DNA of 64,000 bases from Eledone cirrhosa (Eukaryota; Mollusca; Cephalopoda; Octopoda; Eledonidae). The DNA is taken from assembly GCA_964016885.1 (NCBI GenBank), contig OZ024740.1, positions 299,830,617 through 299,894,616 of the forward strand, read 5' to 3'. Shown piece by piece: positions 1-11,612 of the stretch (position 1 is the first letter of the stretch; each line of letters opens with the position of its first letter). The position numbers and the translations under genes were made by a program. The notes under the pieces were generated by a model. That model saw only the letters and a program-made list of their open reading frames with translations, searched no databases and had not been told where the DNA came from.

Positions 1-310
1 ACCCTAGGGCAGGAATCATCAGAGCCTATAAACAAAAGTATATCAAAGGTTGCAGGCTCCACCGAGCCTAGTCCCCAGAACAAGGAAGAAGGACAAGTAG
101 GGGCACACAATACATGATATATATAATGTTACAAAATTACATCATAAAAAATTACATCATGAAAATTAGGTCAAAAGTTTATCACGTAAATGGTGCAATA
201 GATAAGGAGGTTGAGAGAGGAGAGCAAGAAATGAATGAGGCTGTAACTCAGCATGATAAAAAAACGAACCAAGCATAGATACATCAATTCACAAGCAATG
301 CAAGCACCTG

Positions 311-460
311 TGCTCTGATTTTCGTGAAACGTGTTTTTTCCCATTTGTATTCCTATTTCAGGGGCAACCACCTTTCAAATTATTTTGCCATTATGCGCCG
401 TTTTGGCTGTATTAAATTACAGACAAGCACACAATCACATATTTTAAATAGTATATAGAT
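311..460 (+). repeat. Unclassified interspersed repeat R1, copy 1
   Basis: About 150 bases match copies at 12931-13060 (minus), 13392-13530, 13541-13720 and 31356-31675. Shared landmarks are CGAAAC/GTGAAAC near the start, CCATTTCAGG in the middle, CATTATGCGC, then TTTTGGCTGTATTA, ACAGACAAGC and a terminal AGTAGTATATA. No coding potential is visible. Class is unknown; it may be non-autonomous. Confidence 0.7.
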
Positions 461-470
461 ATATATACAT

Positions 471-603
471 AATTGGTTCTACTTTAGGCACAAGGCCAGC
501 AATTAACCAGTACATTACTGGTACTTTATTTTATCAACCTCGTAAGGATGAAAGGCAAAGTTAACCTCGGCGGGTGTTGAACTCATTGGCGGGATTTGAA
601 TTG
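471..603 (-). mobile_element. tRNA-derived cephalopod SINE, 5'-truncated
   Basis: On the minus strand this reads the octopus-type SINE body: CCCGCCGAGG-like start, TTTGCCTTTCATCCTTACG, an AAAATAAAGTACCAGTAATG block, TGGCCTTGTGCC and TAAAGTAGAA at the 3' end. The tRNA-like head is missing apart from a short duplicated GGCGGGATTTGAA piece. The body carries several substitutions, so it is an old copy. Its 3' end lies beside a short (TA)n. Confidence 0.9.
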
Positions 604-1218
604 TTATATATATATAGATATATATATACATAATGATTTATAAATATATCGCGCAATTTGGGAGTCATGATTATGGTAAGCCATTGCACCTCATGGGAAA
701 TTCTTTGTGATAAGAGAAATGACCGTTCTGAGGCCTAGAAGACAGGGGATTTCTTAAGGCTGTAATCTATCGAACATTAGGGCGTAAGGGAGTGAATCTA
801 TTCCAGATTCATTAAGAGCTTTTCGACGGCTGTTCTTGTGTGTCTCACGCACGGGATAAACAGAATGTGGATCCACTTGGATGAGAGGTTCTTGACCAGC
901 ATATGGGAACCACACTGTGTCGTTTGGCTGCGAGGTAAAACAAAGGAATTGAAGGTGACATTGTTCGACTCAATCTTTGTATAGTTTGAACTGCATTTAC
1001 TATCGTTTCAGTTGTGCTGACATCATATCGTTTTGTGAGACACCTAAGTCATCGGTCTCCAGGCATTCAGCGCCGATTCGTGTTATTAATTCACAGTCGG
1101 CTCTGATGTATATTTTAACAGATATTTCTGAAGTGTTGAGGGAATTGCAAGGTAAGTTTTCATCACGATCAAGGGCAGTGTATATTAGCGGGAGGTTAGA
1201 TCTAAGAAGCCCATATTA
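604..1218. other. No recognisable feature
   Basis: About 600 bases of mixed sequence. An 80-codon open frame at 977-1219 shows no domain or codon signal that I can recognise and runs into the following microsatellite. Confidence 0.5.
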
Positions 1219-1461
<243 letters not shown>

Positions 1462-2878
1462 CATAAAGTCGGACAAAAATGTAGTGCAGTTAGTAACTTT
1501 TACTAGAGAAGTATGGGCATGCTCGAAGAGAACTAATCGAGGGAATATGGGGTGAATGTGTGGGAATGTGTGAGAGTGTGACAGAGATACTGAGAAAGAA
1601 AGAGAGAGTGGGAGTGATAGGATGTGCAATACTGGAGAACCAGGTATGTTAATGTTAGAATGTGTTAGTTTAAATATTTGTAATAATTTATGACCATTCA
1701 TCATAATGTTGGGGTCAAATCTGGATAAAGGAGGTGTGTTGTATAAATAATAGGCACTGGGCTGTAAAGGGAAATGACATAGACAGTTGATGTGAAGTGT
1801 CACAGATCTGAGTGACCCAACGCTATAGGTTTCACAGTTCAAAGAATGTTTCTTAGAATTTTTATCAAGCCTTCACCCGGATTCCGCTATACAGAATATG
1901 CGACAGATTTGGCATGTATGAAAAAGAAAGTAGAAGATTGATGTTGGTATTTTAAAGAGGTTCATTTTCTGGACAAACGGACAAGTGCTACAGACACGAC
2001 AGCTTCATGTGCAGGTAGTCCTGCTTCCGTCGATATGGGGTAAAATCTTGGTAGAAATAAGAATGGCCACGTTTGTACATGCTGGATATCAATTGGCGTT
2101 TGCTCAGTCTGGTGTTGTAAAATAAGTCAGACAACTTATTGTGGTGCAGGACCTACTATGGGGTAGTAATGTAGAATTTTCTGATTCACAGCCCTTACAG
2201 ACGTGGTGATGTTAATGAAGCAGAAATGCTTTCCAAAGATTGAATATCAGGTTATGTAGTAGAGCCTCCAACTACGAACATAATTGAAATACATGTAGGG
2301 AGCAGTAGAGCTAAATTACGTGGAACGGTGGATCTTACTGGCACTATAAGATGAAGTAAAAAAGAAGCTGGTTGACCAAATAATTGTAAAGCTGTCTGCA
2401 ATGAATCGTCAATATACTCAGTCGTTAAGTTAATATTTAACATAACCCAGTCTTAATGATAATATTACACACATGTAGATTTGACTCTCTTTTATTAATA
2501 TAATATTTTGTGAAACATGAAAAACAGTATACACGAGTACATATGTATGTGTGTGAGACTTCATTTATATCTATATAACGACTACCATTTGGAAATATCT
2601 CTCGTGAAAACTGAAAACCACAGAACTGTAACACCGACTTCCAACCGGTAGAAACAACGTCAAATAACTAGTTTGACTTCCAGGTAAGTCCAAATAGGAA
2701 TGCTCTCAATCTTTCTCGCTTGTGTAAATGTGTGGCTGTGAAGTTTATTTCCCAACTATATGGTTTAGGCTTCGGTCTCAGCGCGCCGCTATTTCATCAA
2801 TTAGGTTCCTTAAGAACCTAATTGATATATTTCTTGTGAGTAACATTTGATAGAGAAAAGCTGTGTAAAGGCCGGACG
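1462..2878. other. No recognisable feature
   Basis: Moderately AT-rich unique-looking sequence. Purine-rich GAGAGA patches occur near 1580-1610. Short open frames (such as 2252-2443 and 2437-2634 minus) have no recognisable motif. Confidence 0.5.
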
Positions 2879-2992
2879 TATACATACATACGCACACACT
2901 CATACATACACACATACATACATACAAAGTTACTCACATACATAGATACATACACATTTACATACATACACACATTCATACATACATAGCCC
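2879..2992 (+). repeat. (ACAT)n-type degenerate microsatellite
   Basis: CATACATA tetranucleotide repeats with interspersed CACA form a block directly upstream of the LINE fragment at 3024. A similar degenerate block follows that fragment, from about 3450 to 3560. Confidence 0.9.
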
Positions 2993-3023
2993 CGATAATA
3001 TACACATTAAAAGCTCTAGCAAT

Positions 3024-3443
3024 GTGGAAGACATTCATATACATAATTTGAAAGAGTACTGGTGGAATGTTCCAGTAAAAATCCCAATAAAATGCAGGCA
3101 TAACAGACCAGATATTATGATATGGGACAGGGAAAAGAAAACATGCACAGTAGTCGAAATCAGCTGCCCAGCAGATGCCAATATAATATCAAAGATTAGC
3201 AAAAAGGAGAATATTTATGCAGGACTGATGAGAAATCTGCAGATACTCCACCCTGATTACACCTTCGGATTTATGCCTGTGATTATTGGGGTATTGGGGT
3301 ATGTTAGTAACTGCCCCAATACAAATCTTGAGAAGCTAGGCTTCACAGGAACAGAAAGAACACAACTAGTTAGGAAATTACAAGTAAAATCCATCAGTGG
3401 AACAGTAAAAATATGTAAAACATTCCAAAAATGTTGCATCTAA
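3024..3443 (+). pseudogene. C-terminal fragment of R2/R4-like LINE polyprotein (restriction-like endonuclease domain)
   Basis: A 139-residue open frame resembles the extreme C-terminus of early-branching non-LTR retrotransposon polyproteins (R2/R4/NeSL group). In that position these carry a PD-(D/E)XK-type restriction-like endonuclease that nicks target DNA to prime reverse transcription. Visible signatures are YWWNVP near residue 13, NRPDIMIWD (about 27-35, the PD of the fold), CTVVEISCPAD (about 41-51) and, after a variable stretch, VIIGVLGYV and a terminal SISGTVKICKTF. No reverse transcriptase is present upstream; a (ACAT)n block begins about 30 bases before it, so this is a 5'-truncated copy. 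The frame is intact to its stop, but the first methionine is not a true start. Family assignment is from remembered motif patterns. Confidence 0.72.
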
Positions 3444-5825
3444 TAACTGCATATACACATGTACAGATAAAAAGCATATACACATGCACGCATACAACTC
3501 AAAACATCCACATCCACACATACAATAACATTCATATCTACACATGCATGCATAGATAATCTACCTAGTTGTTGTGTAAATTCCAATGAGAGAGTCTTAT
3601 GTCTATGCTAGAAACTGACTCTCTCTCTCTATTGGTAAACATTTGTGAAATCATAAAACCAGAAGAACATACATACATTCATGCATACACTCATGCATAC
3701 ACATGCATGCTTGAATATATATATTTATGTATAAATGTGTCTCTGTATGTGTTGAGTTGCACCCCTTTACGTCAAATATTAACTCATCTCTCAGATAAAT
3801 ACAGAACAATAAGTTAGGTACTATATTGAAGTGAATCCTGTAGTTAAACTGATAGTTTACTAGTCTCTCTTTTACAAAATATATATAAAAACAAAATCTA
3901 CATTAGTATGAAATATTTATATTTCAAATGTTCACTTTATTCTGTATACATACATGGTGATTTCTTCCCTTCCTTTGTTATATATAGAAGCTTTCCTTTT
4001 ATTCCTATTACTGAGACAAATAATCCACTTAGTATCTTGAACTCACTGAAGTACTTCATGTCTTATAGGCTCAACTGTAAACTCCCACCAATCTCTGATA
4101 TAAGTGCTTACACAAACTGGACACTAAATTCCACAAATCACCACAGTTAGATGCAAATTACAAAGTCGTATGAGATATTAGGAATATAGGTTATCACCAT
4201 GGCAGCAGATAGATTTTCAGGTTAATATATCATACAGCCCATTCAATTTTGCTCATCTTCTAACTGCCAGTTTGATTAGATCTGTCCCTACATGTTGAAC
4301 AGCTTTCTAATCTTTCCTGTCACAATGTCTTATCTTCACTCTTCTAGACATCTCAATTGAATTTTACAAGAATTGTGGGATTAGAATGCGAACAATTTGC
4401 TAACATTGTCCGCTTACGCCACAAAATGAAACTAACACGTTGTTCTCAAAACGATGTGACGCCAGAGTTCGGGAAAGGATATTTCTAGAATGCATACCCG
4501 GCAGACCTTTCCGATTGCAAACCAGCTTAATAATTCATTAACAAATGATGGTATCAAATATTGCTGCACTCTGCTTACTATTGATCAACTCAGACCAAAT
4601 TATATAGTGTTCTTGTATAATAAGGAACGACATTTGGCTAGTATGCTTTGCTTCTAATTGCAGGCTAAGAAACGCAACATACCTATCAATTTTCAATTAC
4701 CAATCGAAACAAAAATAATTCATCTTACTATAACTAAATATCATTTTACAACTATCACGTGAAACACCATGGGAATAATTATAACGTTCTTAAAGTTCAC
4801 TACTTAGAATATCTTTCTGCTTTCGATAATCAGTATAGTTTGAGGAGCTCTTTTCACTGGGGTGTATCTCTTCGCCAAGCAATGTTACATGTAATGAGTG
4901 GTTGAGATATAAATAACGAATTATAACCTTCATACGCAACAGATAGAAATGTGTTATTTTCGCAACAATTCAACAATTAAAGTAACGAAAATTGAAACAT
5001 AAATGAAATTAATTAAAATTATACGCGTTAGCTTTTAATTCTACCTGCATCGAATAAACAAAGGGCTTCTTCTGAATTTGAAACTGAAGCCCATCTACAA
5101 CTCATTAAACAATAAATTTAATTGTATTTTGGAAAGAATCCTTGAAAGGAAAATAGATAGTTTGAAAAATAAACACGGTGATAGCATAAATTTAGTTTGT
5201 GGAAATTATCCTAATGAAAAGCCGAGCAAAACTGTTAAAACAATGCGTAAAAGCGGGATGTTTGAAAATTTAATGAAGAGAGTAAAAGAGTAATTAACGC
5301 CATGAACATGTTGCTTAAAGTTAATTGAATTATAACTGTATGGTGTTTGGGAATTCTGCTTTTATTATCTTTCGCTCACACTTTCATTTTGTCATTTAAA
5401 TATTTTGCTTATGAAGTCCTTATCTATCAATGTATCTATTTCGCCATTCTATCTATCCATCTCTCAATATATTCATCAATCTGTTTTACCTAACCCCTCC
5501 ACCGTTAAACCGCCTTGCACTTACGCTTTAGATTACATCAGGTATCTTCATCCATTCTTTCGTCATCTTATCATTATTGAAAATACTTTCCGATTTCTCT
5601 CTTCAATCTATTTCATTCTCTTTTCCTCACTTCCATTTAACATCAAACATGGAATTTTGATTTAATTATTTCCAATGGAAACTATCCAGATTTGTGTCCA
5701 CTATACACATACTTATCACTAATGCTGATTTCTTTCATTGATACATCAAACGCTCATTTGGAAAAGATTTGTGAATTAAAATAACAACTGTAACATGATT
5801 GTTACTTTCTTGCTATTGTTGTATA
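3444..5825. other. No recognisable feature
   Basis: AT-rich sequence. Degenerate ACAT/CATG repeats lie at 3450-3560 and 3660-3720. A lysine-rich 71-codon frame at 5078-5293 has no recognisable domain or splice context, so I do not call it a gene. Confidence 0.5.
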
Positions 5826-5830
5826 AACCA

Positions 5831-6042
5831 AGGTCAGTGTCAAATGAGATTTTTAACAAAGGTATTTCAGATTCAATCCTCCATATTACATTCAGATATC
5901 GGCCTAGTCATAGCTGTATACTTCAAACTTTTGCTTCTCAACCACATGGTTTCGCGTATTTTCTTTCATGTTTACATGCTTACATATTAGATATGTGTAT
6001 ATTTATATAAACTCTGATGCATCCCCCCCCCCTTTTTAATAC
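5831..6042 (+). repeat. Left arm of a ~210-bp inverted repeat
   Basis: This arm is nearly identical to the reverse complement of 6578-6786. Landmarks are GAGATTTTTAACAA, CCTCCATATTACATTC, CATGGTTTCG and CTTACATATTAGATATGTG. A third, partial direct copy of its end lies at 6290-6325. No coding frame is credible. Confidence 0.85.
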
Positions 6043-6421
6043 AAGTATAGCTTTATCTTAATTAATTACGAAGACGGAGGCTAACGATATGCACATCATC
6101 ACGTCTATTTCAGAATAATACTAAGAGCGAATGGGTGTAAAGGCCCATCAAAAGGGCTTATACACCCATTCCTTTTGGTTGATTGGATGATATATACGTC
6201 CTAGGAACAATTAGATTCGAAGGTTGATTAACGGTGTTTATAATTTTTTCAATTTACAGGGAAATTCACATTTTGTGGCATGTGTATATGCTTACATATT
6301 AGATGTGTGTATATACATACGTTGGTGCAGTCTCGGTTATCCATTCTGTATGTTTACAGATATAACTTTATTGTAGACTTCGGCTGCTTTCGCACTTCTT
6401 AATGCCTATGTATGCTGACAC

Positions 6422-6552
<131 letters not shown>

Positions 6553-6577
6553 CTTTCGAAGCAGAGTTTCCACTTGT

Positions 6578-6786
6578 ATATAAAAAAAAGGGATTGCACC
6601 AGATTTTATATAAATATACACATATCTAATATGTAAGCATGTAAACATGAAAGAAAATACTCGAAACCATGTGGTTGAGAAGCAAAAGTTTGAAGTATAC
6701 AGCTATGACTAGGCCGATATCTGAATGTAATATGGAGGATTGAATCTGAAACACCTTGTTAAAAATCTCATTTAATGACGCTGACC
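6578..6786 (-). repeat. Right arm of the ~210-bp inverted repeat
   Basis: Reverse complement of 5831-6042 with a few substitutions and a small indel near the outer end. The arms are about 535 bases apart. Directly outside this arm begins repeat R2 (6787-6958), which has no counterpart outside the left arm. Confidence 0.85.
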
Positions 6787-6958
6787 TTGACAAAACTCTG
6801 CTTGGAACCATCGAGACGTATCTGAGGATCTTGCGATTTCAGAGTAAGGTTAGATCATCGCATTGATCGTGCCTCTAGCTGGTCGCCAGAGAAAGGATTG
6901 TAATATGTCTAATAAATTTTAATTCGTCGCAACACTGATTCTCCGTTTCTTATGTGAT
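6787..6958 (+). repeat. Interspersed repeat R2, copy 1
   Basis: About 170 bases match 46918-47065 in direct orientation. Shared landmarks are AAACTCTGCTT, CGAGACGTATCTGA, ATCTTGCGATTTCAGAGT, GCTGGTCGCCA and GATTGTAATATGTCTAATA. Class unknown. Confidence 0.75.
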
Positions 6959-7034
6959 ATTATACTTGGCTCTCTGTAAGAGTATCGAGTGGTCAAACAG
7001 CCTACCGCTTACGGCCGCTTAAAAATCCTAAACC

Positions 7035-7092
<58 letters not shown>

Positions 7093-7452
7093 AGAGTGAG
7101 AGAGAGATATGCTGAAATGTACAAAGTGATAATGATATATCTCTTCTCTCAATTGCTATTCTCTATAGCATATTAACTTATAGTGTCAATGACTTAAATT
7201 GAATGTCTGGATAAATGATATTATACTGAAGGTCAGTGTTCTGAGATTACCACCATTTTGTATAATTGCATTATATAATAAACACATTGGGTTGTGTATT
7301 TCCTCGATATAAATACTTGCAAGAGGCGAGGAATCACCCGCTGTTTACTAAAAGAAAAAAATTCAATAGATATCAATGAAATATTTTGGAATGAATATAC
7401 ATGAGGATTTAGAAAAATTCTACTACTACTACTACCACCACCGCCGCCGCCG

Positions 7453-7527
<75 letters not shown>

Positions 7528-8566
7528 TTGCTGCTCCTACTGCTGCTGCTAATAATCTGTGTAATTTATGTGCTACAAGTTCCTAATTATATGATACAAT
7601 AACACGTTACTAGGTGATTACAACAATAATGGCGATGTAGATATATAAAGACAGGTGTGCCAGGAAAATTGTTATAGAAAATCTGAAGACATTAAAAATT
7701 AGGAAATGAAACAGTGTAATTAAAATAAATATGTAAAGAGTTAAATGGATAAGCATAAAATGAATAAAGTAAGTCAAAGCTCTCACATCGCCAATAAAGC
7801 GGCTACGTAGTTTATAAGAGGTCACCACATGACATTAAAAATCATCTGCTCCTGGAAACTATGACTCTCATATATACCCTGGAAGACGCTGTCAGATTAC
7901 GAGTAAATTGACCAACCTATGGGTCATTGCAGTTTGTTAGGGTATACATTGTTGATATGGATTTCATTAATTTTCCAGTTGTTCCACAATTTTGGAGTAT
8001 ATCAAATCATCGCAAATGAACGGTGGGTTCTTCCTGGTTGACATTGCTTATCTCTATTTAATGTTGGCTTATCTTGGATTTTTATTTTGTTTTGTAATCT
8101 TCACTTTTCACTTCACCCCCCCCCTCTCTCTCTCCCGTGTATCTTACAAGATTTTGTGGTTGTAGTATTTGGAGAGGCGCAGCATAGTTTCTCAGTCGAT
8201 TGCTCCTGTTAATGTATACAAGTCCAAATGCTGTGTACAATAGCACTCTTTCAATAGCAGTTTCTATGACCTGCTGTTGTTGAGAATCCCTTATACTTTC
8301 GTATTTCCGGATAGTCTCGGTAGAGAGCACTCACGTAACTTAAACTATCGCAAATATAGCAACTGTTGTCTCTTTGGCGAATCATGATTAATAGCCTTTC
8401 ATTTTTCCTCACAAAGAAATGTATCTGGAGTATAGCTGCATGTTGTTAGGTGGTAATCAAGACTTACAGTATATATATCTATGCAGACCCTACACGACCA
8501 CAAGTCAGTTCTTGTCAACTCCGTCCTCACACAGTGGTGGCAATTTAACTTATGTATACATACATA
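6959..8566. other. Unassigned sequence with two microsatellites
   Basis: Contains (TA)n at about 7039-7087 and a trinucleotide array at 7420-7552. The rest is anonymous; the 82-codon minus frame at 8082-8330 shows no domain. Confidence 0.5.
7420..7552 (+). repeat. Compound trinucleotide array (CTA)n(CCA/CCG)n(CTA)n(CTG)n
   Basis: Trinucleotide blocks follow one another without interruption of the 3-base phase: CTA, CCA, CCG, a long CTA run, then CTG with a few changes. It is not within a credible open frame, so I treat it as non-coding. Confidence 0.95.
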
Positions 8567-8625
8567 CATATATATATATATATACATGCACACACACACA
8601 CAGGCACACACACATACACACACAT

Positions 8626-8687
<62 letters not shown>

Positions 8688-8698
8688 GGAGAGAGAGT
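8567..8698. repeat. Compound microsatellite (TA)n(CA)n(TA)n(GA)n
   Basis: Dinucleotide blocks ending in a GAGA run. Overlapping open frames on both strands are artefacts. Confidence 0.95.
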
Positions 8699-8973
8699 GA
8701 GATTGTATACATATTCGTCAATGATGTCGATCGAACGCCCGAGATTTTTCACTAATAGCTATCCAATCACTCCACTTCAAAATTCTTTTTTCTATATTTT
8801 ATGGATGCTTGACTGTTTGTTCTGAAAGATTTTTCTGCTTAAAAAGTTGCAATGTTAATGAAAAGCTGGTTTTATTTACAAACATTTGAAAGAAATTGTT
8901 CTTACTTGTCCTAGCTTTTTCTTTTCCTTTCATTTTCTGACGTCGGAATCAACATTTTCACATATTTACGCTG

Positions 8974-10540
8974 TTACAGTTTGTTCAAAAGAATGCTTTT
9001 GATTGCAACATTCTTAGTTGACTGGGTATCCTTCAGAAACACTCTGACATTTTCTTTTCGTTTTCCGCGGTTAAGGGCTACAGACAATTGACCGTGTTGG
9101 AATACAGGTCGTTCCAGATAAACCAAGACGTTTTCCATAGTTTGTCCTTGTGCTTTATCAATAGTCTTAGCGAAGCACGATTGAACTGGGAATTGGCTTC
9201 GCTGCAAAGGGAAATCCTCACCTTCGGATAGATTAATTCTTATTTTAGGTATCATAACGATCTCATTTCTGAAAGCAGCAGTGTTGATTCTTGCTACTCT
9301 GAGATTGTCGGGCAGCTCTTCCACGATTATGCGCGTTCCATTACAAAGCCTTGGAGGATTCAAGTTTCTCATAAGAATGATTGGCGATCCTTTTTTCAAT
9401 TCCAGGTTTTGTGGTGACAGTCCTGATAGTTCAACCGAATCAAGGAATTCAGTCGGGAAATGAGTAGCATTGGCACCATCACTCACATAATTATAGGATA
9501 GGTACTCTTTTATGGTTCCAGGCAAGCGTCTGATACAGGTGATATTGATGCTTCTCATCATTTCATTGAGAGGTACTAAGGTGCAATTGTTCGAAAACAC
9601 TTCAGCTGGATTGTCGAATGAGGGGTAAATGAAATCAATACATTCTTCCATAGTTGTTGCTTGAAGAACCATTTCATTTCGCAAAATAATTTCCTCATTT
9701 TCATTTTTTTAAATCTCATCTTCTCCAATATATAATAGGAACTGTGAATAGTCTCCTGCTCCCCCACCCAATCGCATGTTTGTCTTCAACTGAAATCATT
9801 TGAAGCTACGCCATAAGTAGGATTTTTTAATGCAGGCGTTTTCCACGTCCACTTCATTTCCCCTTTTCACTACCGGAAGAAGTTGACGGAAATCGCCAAA
9901 GCAATTTGTCAAAATTCCACCGAATGCCTCATTGTTGTCGCATATGTCACGCAGAGTGATGTCAACAGGTTTGAAGCTTTCCCTCCGAATCATAGGACAC
10001 TCACCCAAACAATCTGCCTTGTATGCTGGAAGATGTTTGCCGTCTTTGAGTTTTTATCAGTGTTGCACAGACCATTTTCTTTCACTACTATCGGTATTTT
10101 GAACCTAGAATGCGCTGTTCTTCAACCAGTCATCAGTGTTGCGGCATTGCCAGATGACGCAACAGCAATATCCACGTCACCGTTGCCCCTGACTTTTGAA
10201 AGAATTAAGTTAATCAGGAATGTCTTTCCTGTTCCACCTGGAACGTCAATGAAAATCAATGCAGATGTTTTCGTCTCTAAACTGTTACAAACGAAGTCGT
10301 ACACGTGTTTTGTTCACTCTTCTACAAATCGTCGCTGCTCCTCTCTGCTGTATTGCAATTCATGCAATGACTCCAAATTGCCAATATCCTGATTAGCAAC
10401 AATATTATTTGGCCTTGGCAAGTTAAAATCACTAAGACTTTTGCCCAGGTCGTTAAGTTTGTCTGTCTTCAAAATACAGAAGACATTGATCATAATGTCT
10501 CTCGCTAATCAAAAGGTTAGAGTTTCTGGTAGCCCTTTTT
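8974..10540 (-). pseudogene. Helitron PIF1-like helicase region
   Basis: This part encodes the superfamily-1 helicase that unwinds DNA during rolling-circle transposition. Reading from 10540 downwards, a linker is followed by a Walker A (PGGTGKT, near 10225-10250). Next comes the region that should hold motif II, where ...QIVW runs out of frame into ECPM near 10000, as expected from a one-base loss inside the Asp-Glu motif. Then come FGDFRQLLPVV (near 9860-9900), TNMRL (near 9765), MRNLNPPRLCNGTRI (near 9330-9375), IDKAQGQTM (near 9140-9165) and HGQLSVALNRGK (near 9065-9100). In-frame stops occur after WRSFK (about 9797) and after GEDEI (about 9710). The rest stays largely open, which suggests a moderately young relic. 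It continues the Rep region upstream in one ancestral frame. Confidence 0.9.
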
Positions 10541-11612
10541 TTATATTTGAAGGTAATCCTCAGACAGCGAATGCTTAAATCGAACCCATAAAGCACTGGA
10601 ATTGTCAATTTCCGTATTGGTGAGGAGCACGATGAATAGATCTCTCATGGCTTTGGGAAGCCTTGTTGGCTCAGCATCTTCCAGAGTCTGCTGCCAATGA
10701 TCATCCGATTGAAGCAAACCTTTCTCTCTGCAGACGTGTTTGAATAATGGCAGGAGTCCTCCATCACACATTTTCAAAAGGTTGAAGGATACTGGCCCTT
10801 TGACGTGATGCAGAAGGAGTCTTAAATAATACAGGTCACCACTTCGTGGAGAAACAGTGTATACTCGTCCAAAACGTTTGCCTCAAAAATCCCTGGATAC
10901 TGCGCAACTGTTTTCCCCACCTTTCTTCTTTCCCATCTCTTATTACTCCAAGTGTAAAACTTTGGCACATCGGCATAATACAATGTTTTTGCAAACGGAT
11001 CGCGATCGCAAAGATCCATGAACTCAGTCAGAGTCGTCTTAGCCATGTTATTGTTTACTTTAACAGCAACATTGACCCGGAAGAAGATTTCATTTTCCTC
11101 ATGTAGATGAACTTGACGGCGAACTACGGCCGGAAATCCAAGTACCAAGGCACGAGAATCTGAATGACCGATATATCTTCCTGTTAAATACTGTATTATG
11201 TCATCTTCCCTGTTCACTCCAGACATTGCCTGATCACTGCCCTTCAAGGTATATTTGAGAACGTATTTGATCGATTTCACGGAAGAGCACATCTCTACGT
11301 TTAAGTGGCAGTTGAACAGTTTTAATATTGTAGGGAACCACCCATTCCGAAGTTATATTTCGGCTTCCCTTTCCTTCTTAGTGCCCCTCAAATCCCCCCA
11401 TTCCCGGAGACCGTCTTCTGTACACAGGATAAGTGTCCTCGCCACACGATGTATATTCATTGAAAAGCTCAGGGCACAGCTTACTGCACGTTCCATCTTT
11501 CCAACACGGCGAATTGTTAGAGCTTTTCAAACCGTGGATCATGTGCTTCAGCACCAAATCATGACCCTCTGGATCTTTGTTCGGATCTGGTATTTCGGCT
11601 TGAACAAACTTA
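10541..11612 (-). pseudogene. Helitron Rep C-terminal region
   Basis: Begins at the junction with FVQAEIPDP, then HDLVLKHMIHG, CSKLCPELF and YPVYRRRSPG, a diagnostic Helitron block. One in-frame stop near 11370 precedes FNCHLNVEMCSSVKSIKYV and KYTLKGSDQAM. The 156-codon frame 10822-11292 then covers the TTLTEF and YTWSNKRWERR blocks. The 78-codon frame 10541-10777 covers FKHVCREKGLL...LSEDYLQI, which in intact elements links Rep to the helicase. The HUH motif and catalytic tyrosine region expected upstream of AEIPD are absent, so the remnant could not nick DNA. Confidence 0.88.

Noticed and set aside
5078..5293. Lys-rich 71-codon frame
   Set aside because: Length and composition are expected by chance in AT-rich DNA; no motif.
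7420..7552. Trinucleotide array as a coding homopolymer tract
   Set aside because: No extended open frame or coding context around it.
8690..8760. GGGCGTTCGATCGAC on the minus strand as a tRNA B box or Helitron 3' end
   Set aside because: No A box at the right distance and no hairpin plus CTRR end.
9883..10392. 169-codon plus-strand frame
   Set aside because: Antisense to the Helitron helicase Walker A region; the minus strand has clear motifs.
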